NCBI GenBank assembly: GCA_943355135.1
Contig: CALREG010000007.1
Span: 1-24,476, forward strand
Source of the DNA: Candidatus Nomurabacteria bacterium
Lineage (GTDB): Bacteria > Patescibacteriota > Minisyncoccia > Phycocordibacterales > SBAW01
Length of the DNA: 24,476 nt
Reading direction: 5' to 3'
A program made the position numbers and the translations under genes. Shown here piece by piece: positions 12,612 to 18,655 of this stretch. The notes below the pieces were generated by a model that did not search any database, was not told where the DNA came from, and was given only the letters and a program-made list of their open reading frames with translations. Numbering within the stretch: the first letter of the stretch is position 1; each line of letters starts with the position of its first letter.

Positions 12612-13928
12612 CTACCGCCTTTTCCACTCCGCTTCCTGTCGCACCAAGAGCTTGCTTGCAAGCTGCGGCTCGGCCATCACCCCCTCTACTATGCGCTCCA
12701 TGCGGATACTCTGCGAGCCTTTGACCAGCACACAGTCCCCCTCTTGCAATAAATTTTGCAACTCCTCCCCCGCTTTGCCCGAATCTTCAAATTGCAAAAT
12801 GTTTTTATCGGGCATCCCTGCATCAAGCGCCCCTTGTGCGATGTCGCGCGCGCGGAATCCGACGGTGATGAGCAGGTCGCAGGTTGTGGCCGCGTGCGCA
12901 CCCACCTTGCGATGCTCGTCTACACTGCGACGGCCCAGCTCGAGCATGTCGCCGATGGCGGCGATGCGTCTGCCTTTGGGCGCAACGAGTGCGAGCGTGT
13001 CGAGTGCCGCGGCGGTAGCGGCAGGACTCCCGTTGTAGGTGTCATCTATAAGGAGCGTGTGTTTGATGCCGCGTATAAGTCGCATACGTCCTGCAGGTGG
13101 GTCGTAGCTCTCGAGTGCGCCTGCGATGTCACCGAGCGGTTTTTTGAGCGCCACACCAACCGCGGCCGCTGCGAGCGCAGGGAGGAATGCGTGTGCACCC
13201 GCGGCACCGACCACCTCGAGCGGGAGCGAGACCCCTTCGGCCACAATATTGGCGGTGACACCAACCGGCCACGTCTCAGCCCCGCTCTCGCGGAGCAGTG
13301 CTACCTGCTCGCCGCGCACATCTGCCTCGGCAGAAAATCCAAACGTAATAACGCGCGCGTCCGGCGCGGGCAAGCGATGCTGTAGGTCGCGCGTCCGCTT
13401 GTCGTCATACAAAAGCACCAATGCTCCGCCCGGCACCAGTGCATCAATGAGCGACGCCTTCTCCTCTATCACCGCCTCGGGAGAGTCAAAAAACTCTACA
13501 TGTACCGGCACCTCGGGCAAGAGCGTAAAGACCGCCACACTGACCGGCAGCCACTTCGAAACTGAGCGGATATCGCCGGGGCGGTCTGCGCCGACCTCGA
13601 GCACGAGCCACTCGGGGTACTGCACCGTAAATATAATGAGGAGCAAGCCGTCAATAATATTTTGCAGCCATCTAAAAGGGTTGCTCCACGCGTTGGGCGC
13701 GCCGAGGATAGTGAGCGGGAGCCCTATCTCACTATTAAAGCTCTTTTCAGACTTGCGGACGCGCGCGCTTTTAGAAAGTACGGCGTATATAGCGTCTTTG
13801 GTAGAGGTCTTGCCCACGCTACCGGTCACGGCCACCACCTTGGGTTTATACTTGCGCAACACTGCCCGCGCCTCAAGCGTGATGATGTAGATAATTGCTT
13901 TTTTAAAAAGATTTTTCACGGTGGTCAT
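12612..13928 (-). CDS. murF: Mur ligase, MurF-type (D-Ala-D-Ala adding), short N-terminus
   Basis: 438 residues. The ATP-binding P-loop TGSVGKTST sits at about 35-43, followed by KSFNSEIGLPLTILGAPNAW, LEVGADRPGDI, the conserved LLIDDTYNGSPAATAAALD of the MurF family, and RIAAIGDMLELG in the C-terminal domain. MurF adds D-Ala-D-Ala to UDP-MurNAc-tripeptide in the cytoplasm. Canonical MurF has the P-loop near residue 107 after a UDP-sugar-binding domain. Here that domain is replaced by a short hydrophobic/basic segment, and an extra hydrophobic stretch (IIDGLLLIIFTVQYPEW) follows the P-loop domain start. The ATG overlaps the ftsI stop by 4 bp (ATGA), so no longer start is likely. Last gene of the division operon. 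Confidence 0.92.
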   Translation of the reverse strand: MTTVKNLFKKAIIYIITLEARAVLRKYKPKVVAVTGSVGKTSTKDAIYAVLSKSARVRKSEKSFNSEIGLPLTILGAPNAWSNPFRWLQNIIDGLLLIIFTVQYPEWLVLEVGADRPGDIRSVSKWLPVSVAVFTLLPEVPVHVEFFDSPEAVIEEKASLIDALVPGGALVLLYDDKRTRDLQHRLPAPDARVITFGFSAEADVRGEQVALLRESGAETWPVGVTANIVAEGVSLPLEVVGAAGAHAFLPALAAAAVGVALKKPLGDIAGALESYDPPAGRMRLIRGIKHTLLIDDTYNGSPAATAAALDTLALVAPKGRRIAAIGDMLELGRRSVDEHRKVGAHAATTCDLLITVGFRARDIAQGALDAGMPDKNILQFEDSGKAGEELQNLLQEGDCVLVKGSQSIRMERIVEGVMAEPQLASKLLVRQEAEWKRR

Positions 13929-15442
13929 CGGTCAGGGGGGATATTGTAGTAATTAATCAAAAACTTTACCAAACTGCCGAACGGCGGCGCCCACGTCTGC
14001 GACGCGAAGGTGGCACCCGTCGGTTCGTTGGCTATCAAAAAGACAACGAACTTCGGCGCAAAACTCGGGAAGTAGCCAAAAAAGCTGTGCAGGAACCTGT
14101 CTGTATAGTAGCCCCCGTTGACGGGGTCGGCAACTTGCGCCGTACCGGTCTTTGCCGCCACCGAGTAGTGCTCCATCTTTAAAGAGCCTCCCGCAAGCGC
14201 CTCGTCCACCACCTTGGTGAGCATGCGGCTTATAGCGGTCGAGGTTTCGGGCTTGAGTATCTGCTCGCCTTCGGCCCAAGTTTTTGTTGCAATAACGCCG
14301 TTTTGATACTTTATTGCGCGCACCAAGTGCGGCGTCACCAGCAACCCGCCGTTGCCGAGGCTTGCGAGCGCGCGCACCGTTTCTACCGGCGTGAGTGATA
14401 TGCCTTGCCCGAACGCCATAGTGGCGTACTCGACCTGTCGCGGGCTTTTAAAGTTGCCGGTCAGTCCGTGCGCCTCGCTGGGGAGGTCGATCCCCGTCTC
14501 TTCGCCCAATTTGTAGCGGGTCAAAAAGTAGTTGCGCATAATATCCGGCCCTATCTTGCTCGCCACAAACGCCGAGCCGAGGTTGAGCGACTGGCTTAAT
14601 ACTTCTTGCATAGGGACCGTGTTGCGTGCCTTGCCGTCGAAGTTGCAGATTTTTTTCTGCTCCAACTCGATACAGCCAGTGTCATTGTAGGTAGTCGCTT
14701 CAGTCACACTGCCCGAGTCGAGCCCTGCGGCCATCGTGAGCGGCTTGATGATAGAGCCCATTTCGAACGCGCCTTCAACAAGCGGATTGCCAAAGATACG
14801 TACGTCGTGCGGCTGATTAAACGTGTTGAGGTCGAACGAGGGCGACAGCGCCATTGCCACAATCTCGCCGTTCATTGGGTCCATGATGATTCCACCAGAG
14901 AACGCTGGGTTCCATTGTGTGCCATAGGTGGCGAGTGTACGCTCCAGCTCGGCCTGTACTGCGGGCTCAATCGTTGTAATCAAATCTCCTTGCCCACCCT
15001 CGCCGACCAAACCGCTTGCAAGCCCGCCGAAGAGTTCTACAAAAAAGTTTGAGTACGACTCGGTTGAGGTGCGCGCGAGCGTCTGCTCGTAGTAACGCTC
15101 TAAGCCATAGCGACCTTTCTGTTCGTGGTCGTTGTTGTATGCCACAAAGCCGAGCGTCTGCGCGGCGAGACTGCCTCCGGGATAGTAACGCTGATGCCCA
15201 GTCGTAGTGGACAAGTCGCTTAGTGTTGCAGCAGTAAGTAATGCACCATCTTTGGCACTAAAATAAATCGCCCCGCGATTAAGCAGTGGATTTTTAAGCT
15301 CTACCGACTGCGCGTCGGCGCGGCGGGCATACTCATCGCCATGAATAATTTGGAGGAGGTACAACCGCCCGATGATGACGATGGTCACCAGCACACACAG
15401 AGCAGTCACCACGCGGACGCGCGTTATAAACTGAGCGTTCAT
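13925..15442 (-). CDS. ftsI: Class B penicillin-binding protein, FtsI-type septal transpeptidase
   Basis: 505 residues from ATG 15442 (an upstream frame to 15484 overlaps the ftsL-like gene). One N-terminal membrane helix (about 8-30) precedes the dimerisation/pedestal region. The transpeptidase domain has SIIK (Ser230, Lys233), SLN (285-287) and KTG (431-433). It cross-links septal peptidoglycan and works with FtsW and FtsL/B/Q. A Cys pair (257, 266) near the active-site domain could form a disulfide. Placed after the ftsL-like gene and directly before murF, as in a classic dcw cluster. Confidence 0.96.
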   Translation of the reverse strand: MNAQFITRVRVVTALCVLVTIVIIGRLYLLQIIHGDEYARRADAQSVELKNPLLNRGAIYFSAKDGALLTAATLSDLSTTTGHQRYYPGGSLAAQTLGFVAYNNDHEQKGRYGLERYYEQTLARTSTESYSNFFVELFGGLASGLVGEGGQGDLITTIEPAVQAELERTLATYGTQWNPAFSGGIIMDPMNGEIVAMALSPSFDLNTFNQPHDVRIFGNPLVEGAFEMGSIIKPLTMAAGLDSGSVTEATTYNDTGCIELEQKKICNFDGKARNTVPMQEVLSQSLNLGSAFVASKIGPDIMRNYFLTRYKLGEETGIDLPSEAHGLTGNFKSPRQVEYATMAFGQGISLTPVETVRALASLGNGGLLVTPHLVRAIKYQNGVIATKTWAEGEQILKPETSTAISRMLTKVVDEALAGGSLKMEHYSVAAKTGTAQVADPVNGGYYTDRFLHSFFGYFPSFAPKFVVFLIANEPTGATFASQTWAPPFGSLVKFLINYYNIPPDR

Positions 15443-15452
15443 CTTCTTTATA

Positions 15453-15755
15453 TTACCGCAGGGTGAGCGCCCCCGCGCCGGCATATACCGTAGACATATT
15501 GGTGGGCATTACAAACCCGAGCGCTATGGCACGTTCGGCCGACAGAGCCTTAGTTTCGGTCAAATAGGCGCTTTCTAGGGTGCTCACGCTAGCAGAGAGG
15601 TGTTGTACCTGCTTTTCCGCTGCGGTTCGGCCAGCAGTATGCGCCACCGCACCGAGCAAAAGCCCTCCGTACAAAAACACAGCCAAAGCCGTGACCCCCG
15701 CCAAAAGGGCCGCGATGCGGCGAATATATGCGTCGTAGAGGGTTATTGCGTGCAT
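15453..15755 (-). CDS. FtsL-like single-TM division protein
   Basis: 100 residues: a short cytoplasmic N-terminus MHAITLYDAYIRRI, a membrane helix at about 14-38 (ALLAGVTALAVFLYGGLLLG), and a predicted helical/coiled-coil extracytoplasmic part (EKQVQHLSASVSTLESAYLTE). FtsL is too divergent to recognise by sequence alone. The call rests on size, topology and position between rsmH and ftsI, the usual ftsL slot. The start overlaps the rsmH end by 13 bp and ftsI begins 10 bp after its stop. It would recruit FtsI/FtsW with FtsB. Confidence 0.65.
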   Translation of the reverse strand: MHAITLYDAYIRRIAALLAGVTALAVFLYGGLLLGAVAHTAGRTAAEKQVQHLSASVSTLESAYLTETKALSAERAIALGFVMPTNMSTVYAGAGALTLR

Positions 15756-16696
15756 ACTTTTTCTATCGCGCGCAATTTTGCGCTGCGGCTGGCGGAGTTT
15801 GATTTAGTTTCGGCGGCCGAAGGAGCAAGCGGCTTTTTATACAGCAATGTCCCCTCCCCGCTTTTTACCAACGAGGCAAAGTAGCGCTTGACGATGCGGT
15901 CCTCGATAGAGTGGAAGGTGATGACCGCAATGCGGCCGCTCGGCGCAAGAGCGCTCCATGCAGAGAGGAGCCCACTCTGCAAGGCACCGAGCTCGTCGTT
16001 GACCGCGATGCGTAGAGCTTGAAATGTTTTGGTGGCGGGGTTGAGTCGGCCGCGGCGATATGCGGCAGGCACCGCGTCGCGCACCACTTCTACCAACTCG
16101 AACGTGGTGGCAAACGGCTGCAGCTTGCGGCGGGCCACCACCGCCTTTGCAATCCGGCGCGCGTAGCGCTCCTCGCCGTAACCAAAAAAGACATCGGCGA
16201 GCGTCTCCTCACTCCACTCATTGAGCACCTCGGCCGCTGTAAAGCCCGAGCGCGGACTCGCACCATAGCTCATATTCAGCGGCTCATCGTGCATAAATGA
16301 AAATCCTTTTCCTGCCGAAAGTTGCGTCATGTTCCAACCCAAATCAAAAAGTACTTTATCGACAGCTTCTACTTTTTGAGCCGCAAGGATATTTGTAAGG
16401 TCGCCGAAGTTCCCCTCAACAACACCCTTCCCTGCGGCAGGGTCGGCATCAATAGAAATGAGTTTAATTTTTGCGGCTGCCTTGAGCGCCTTGCTGTGGC
16501 CGCCGCGCCCGTAGGTTGCATCTACAACCACATCGCCCACTTTGGGGGCGAGTGTCGCAAGCACCTCGGCGGTCATCACACTGGTGTGTTCTTTCTTCTG
16601 TACTTGCTTGTGCTCATGTGCCTCGCCACCCTCCTCTCGACGGGAGTGATGCGACATACGAGCAGAGGTAAATACGGAAGTCATGGTGTTTGGCAT
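15743..16696 (-). CDS. rsmH: 16S rRNA (cytosine-1402-N4) methyltransferase RsmH
   Basis: 317 residues. The SAM-binding domain has VGDVVVDATYGRGGHSKALK and LISIDADPAA, followed by FDLGWNMTQLSAGKGFSFMH, which corresponds to the family DLGVSSPQLD motif with W-N-M in place of V-S-S. Then KTFQALRIAVNDELGAL, IAVITFHSIEDRIVKRYF and a C-terminal SASRSAKLRAIEKV. It methylates C1402 in the ribosomal P site. The usual N-terminus (H-x-P-V-L-x-x-E-V-L) appears as HTSVMTAEVL only at about residue 37. A His/Glu/Arg-rich extension precedes it if the first ATG is used. It begins 3 bp after mraZ. Confidence 0.95.
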   Translation of the reverse strand: MPNTMTSVFTSARMSHHSRREEGGEAHEHKQVQKKEHTSVMTAEVLATLAPKVGDVVVDATYGRGGHSKALKAAAKIKLISIDADPAAGKGVVEGNFGDLTNILAAQKVEAVDKVLFDLGWNMTQLSAGKGFSFMHDEPLNMSYGASPRSGFTAAEVLNEWSEETLADVFFGYGEERYARRIAKAVVARRKLQPFATTFELVEVVRDAVPAAYRRGRLNPATKTFQALRIAVNDELGALQSGLLSAWSALAPSGRIAVITFHSIEDRIVKRYFASLVKSGEGTLLYKKPLAPSAAETKSNSASRSAKLRAIEKVCTQ

Positions 16697-16699
16697 ATA

Positions 16700-17134
16700 T
16701 CAAAGAATCCCCAAGTCGCCCAATGTCTGCGCCATCTGGTCGGCGCCCTTCTCGATCCGGCGCTTGTACTCCTCCCAGGTCTTCTCGTTCCAGATTTCTA
16801 CGCGGTCCGAGACTCCGGCGAGCACTACGCGCGACTTCAGGTCGGCAAACTCCTTGAGATACTCCGGAATGAGGATGCGCCCCGCTCCGTCTACCTCGGT
16901 TTCTACTGCCCCTGCAAGCAAGAAGCGGCTCATGCCGCGGGTGTCCGCTTGTCCGACTGGAAGATTAGAAACCTTCTCGGCGATTTTCTCCCACGACTTG
17001 AGAGAAAACATAAACAAGCAAGTATCGAGTCCGCGCGTGACCACCACTTTGCGACCGACCTCTTTGCGGAATTTGGCGGGTAGAGAAATTCTCTTTTTGC
17101 CGTCCAGTGTGTGCAGATATTCTCCGATGAGCAT
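16700..17134 (-). CDS. mraZ: Transcriptional regulator MraZ
   Basis: 144 residues with two AbrB/SpoVT-like half-repeats: MLIGEYLHTLDGKKRISLPA with KFRKEVGRKVVVTRGLD, and ETEVDGAGRILIPEYLKEFA with SRVVLAGVSDRVEIW. MraZ forms ring-shaped oligomers and represses or modulates its own dcw operon through TGGGN repeats. Length is normal. It heads the operon mraZ-rsmH-ftsL-ftsI-murF, and a fitting operator lies directly upstream. Confidence 0.97.
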   Translation of the reverse strand: MLIGEYLHTLDGKKRISLPAKFRKEVGRKVVVTRGLDTCLFMFSLKSWEKIAEKVSNLPVGQADTRGMSRFLLAGAVETEVDGAGRILIPEYLKEFADLKSRVVLAGVSDRVEIWNEKTWEEYKRRIEKGADQMAQTLGDLGIL

Positions 17135-17153
17135 GATGTTCTGGTAGATTTAC

Positions 17154-17172
17154 AGTATCCCACTTAATCCCA
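17154..17172 (-). promoter_or_regulatory. MraZ operator overlapping the mraZ promoter
   Basis: On the minus strand two TGGGA boxes (17172-17168 and 17162-17158) are separated by exactly 5 nt (TTAAG), the known spacing of MraZ-binding repeats. The second box runs into GATACT (17159-17154), which with the preceding TGG looks like an extended -10. MraZ bound here would occlude the promoter. A further TGGGG lies about 30 bp upstream. Confidence 0.75.
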
Positions 17173-17268
17173 CTACTACCTATTTTAGGGCACTTTGCCC
17201 CACCTACATACACAAGTTATCCCCATATGCACGAATGCAATATGAATTGGCGTTAGACAATAGGGTGT

Positions 17269-18000
17269 ATGGCCATAAAGATCAAAGGTTGGTACCCGCT
17301 CAATTCCGCCGGCAGACTAGTGGCGGCCACCTATATATGCGTACCGGCCTATGTGGTGGTGGCGCAGTGGCTAGGGGTCTTCCCTCCCGCCCTCAATATC
17401 CCGCTGCTTGGCGGTATGTCGGTCATCATGATTTGTGCCGCAGTCTCGCACAAAAAAAAGGTCCAGCTCTTTCGCGCGCGGCCGCATGGCCCTGGCGGCT
17501 TTACGCTGGTGGAGTTTTTGGTCGTCATTTCTATCATCGGGATTCTGGCAACGCTCATATTCCCCGTGGTCAGCAGTGCGCGCAAGGCGGCCTACTTTTC
17601 GCGAGCAAAAGCCGAACTCCGCAGTGTCGCAATAGCGCTCGAGCGATACTCGATCGATAATGGCGGCTACCCCGCAGATGCCAACCGCAACCTGCCCAAT
17701 GGACTTGAGGCGTACTTGGCTCCGGGCAACTGGCCGACGGCTCCGTGGCCCGGCAGTGTGTACGACTGGGACAACTGGGCACCAGGCGACTTGAGCTATG
17801 CGCCTAATGTGCAGACGTACCAAATTAGTGTGCGCTTCTGTACCGCACCCGGCGTCTGCAACTACCCCGCTGAGCCATGGGCAGCCGGCTTCGACTACTA
17901 CAGCGCCGTCTATTACTGCGTATCGGGCTCCTGCCGCTCACACTCTAGCCAACCAACCACCCCGGCTACTGCATCAACTGCGGCAATTAGACACACTTGA
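17269..18000 (+). CDS. Type IV pilin-like protein with N-terminal two-helix extension
   Basis: 243 residues as read. Residues 74-100 carry a prepilin-type N-methylation motif, GPGG followed by FTLVEFLVVISIIGILATLI; cleavage would fall after Gly77 and Glu82 is the +5 Glu. A globular domain with SRAKAELRSVAIALERYSID and four cysteines (191, 197, 217, 222) follows, as in pseudopilins. Unusually, about 60 residues with two membrane helices (about 17-36 and 42-60) precede the motif; no good internal start removes them completely (Met50 is possible). The last 13 residues look wrong: in the -1 frame the DNA reads TNHPGYCINCGN then a stop at 17988-17990, a more pilin-like cysteine-containing tail. 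A 4-nt CCAA unit may have been lost near 17950. The stop overlaps the -35 of the next promoter. Confidence 0.75.
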   Translation: MAIKIKGWYPLNSAGRLVAATYICVPAYVVVAQWLGVFPPALNIPLLGGMSVIMICAAVSHKKKVQLFRARPHGPGGFTLVEFLVVISIIGILATLIFPVVSSARKAAYFSRAKAELRSVAIALERYSIDNGGYPADANRNLPNGLEAYLAPGNWPTAPWPGSVYDWDNWAPGDLSYAPNVQTYQISVRFCTAPGVCNYPAEPWAAGFDYYSAVYYCVSGSCRSHSSQPTTPATASTAAIRHT

Positions 18001-18025
18001 CAATACGTCCGTTTGGGTGTACAGT
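17997..18025 (+). promoter_or_regulatory. Strong promoter of the 18086 gene
   Basis: TTGACA (17997-18002), a 17-bp spacer and TACAGT (18020-18025). The spacer ends TTTGGGTG, the same 8 bp found in the promoter at 20272. The -35 contains the stop codon of the pilin-like frame. Confidence 0.85.
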
Positions 18026-18085
18026 AGAGAGTGGGACGTACAAACAGAGGGATGGGACCAATCGTAACAACGAAAGGAACCCGTC

Positions 18086-18364
18086 ATGAGTAAAGAATTG
18101 TTTTGGAACAATCTTGAACGCAGCTTTGATGATGAAGACAATGCCCAGTTCGACAACGCTCGAGCCGTGCAGAAATCCCGTCGCAAAGTGATACTCGGCA
18201 ACGCGGCCATCATCGCCGGCTTGTTGCTCGCAGTCTTCGCAACTTTCTTTGTCGCCGGCTCAATCATCTTCAGATTGATGCCTGCGCCCAAGCAAGTCCC
18301 GACCGCCAGCTACTCGCAAGCGGACCGCGCCGATCTGACGTCACTCGTCAGAGCGTTCAAGTGA
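18086..18364 (+). CDS. Small single-TM orphan protein
   Basis: 92 residues. An acidic N-terminus (MSKELFWNNLERSFDDEDNA), a basic stop-transfer-like SRRK, a membrane helix at about 35-63 (AAIIAGLLLAVFATFFVAGS), and a short extracytoplasmic tail ending TSLVRAFK. The positive charges before the helix suggest the N-terminus is cytoplasmic. AAGGAA (18074-18079) is 6 nt before the ATG. It has its own promoter and terminator. No family recognised; it could be an anti-sigma-like or complex-modulating small membrane protein, but nothing in the sequence shows that. Confidence 0.78.
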   Translation: MSKELFWNNLERSFDDEDNAQFDNARAVQKSRRKVILGNAAIIAGLLLAVFATFFVAGSIIFRLMPAPKQVPTASYSQADRADLTSLVRAFK

Positions 18365-18368
18365 AGTC

Positions 18369-18396
18369 AAAGGGCGCTCCTCGGAGCGCCCTTTCT
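18369..18396 (+). terminator. Intrinsic terminator of the 18086 gene
   Basis: AAAGGGCGCTCC (18369-18380) and GGAGCGCCCTTT (18383-18394) form a long stem with a tight CTCG loop, followed by CTGCTAT. The lower A/T pairs supply the T-tract. Confidence 0.85.
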
Positions 18397-18408
18397 GCTA
18401 TCCACACC

Positions 18409-18436
18409 TTGCGCTCTCAATCTCAGCTGATATAAC
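18409..18436 (+). promoter_or_regulatory. Promoter of the 45-residue ORF
   Basis: TTGCGC (18409-18414), a 16-bp spacer and TATAAC (18431-18436) preceded by TGA, giving an extended -10. The predicted leader is about 35 nt. Confidence 0.65.
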
Positions 18437-18477
18437 AAAAGAGTAGCGTTCTTTCCACCAAAAGCGAGGAGGCGTAA

Positions 18478-18615
18478 ATGCCAACCCTTAATAAAAATGC
18501 GACCATAATAACGGTCGCACTCGCAGTGTCAGTTCTCGCTGCTGTCTTTTTTACTACAAAGATGGCGCCGACAGCTGGTACCGCAGCATCGCAACAGGTC
18601 ATCATTGACCGCTGA
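18478..18615 (+). CDS. 45-residue single-TM small protein
   Basis: The frame from ATG 18478 encodes MPTLNKNATIITVALAVSVL, then AAVFFTTKMAPTAGTAASQQ and VIIDR with a TGA stop. A perfect AGGAGG (18467-18472) lies 5 nt before the ATG. A promoter lies upstream and an 11-bp GC hairpin starts 5 nt after the stop. The protein is a short cytoplasmic start, one membrane helix (about 9-26) and a small polar tail; alternatively the helix is an uncleaved signal. No family recognised. The complete expression signals make it a confident small gene despite its size. Confidence 0.75.
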   Translation: MPTLNKNATIITVALAVSVLAAVFFTTKMAPTAGTAASQQVIIDR

Positions 18616-18620
18616 CAACG

Positions 18621-18652
18621 CGCCCCGCCGGTTTATCCGGCGGGGCGTATTT
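18621..18652 (+). terminator. Terminator between the 45-residue ORF and lysS
   Basis: CGCCCCGCCGG (18621-18631) and CCGGCGGGGCG (18637-18647), an 11-bp perfect stem with loop TTTAT, followed by TATTTACTTT. It may also shield the 3' end of convergent lysS. Confidence 0.8.
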
Positions 18653-18655
18653 ACT

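Noticed and set aside
12756..13890. Long plus-strand frames across the murF gene
   Set aside because: Antisense to a well-supported Mur ligase; they result from GC-rich third positions.
17217..17226. DnaA-box-like TTATCCCCA, and CTATCCACA near 18399
   Set aside because: Each differs by one base from the consensus; they are single and not clustered, with no AT-rich unwinding region or dnaA/dnaN nearby, so no origin is called.
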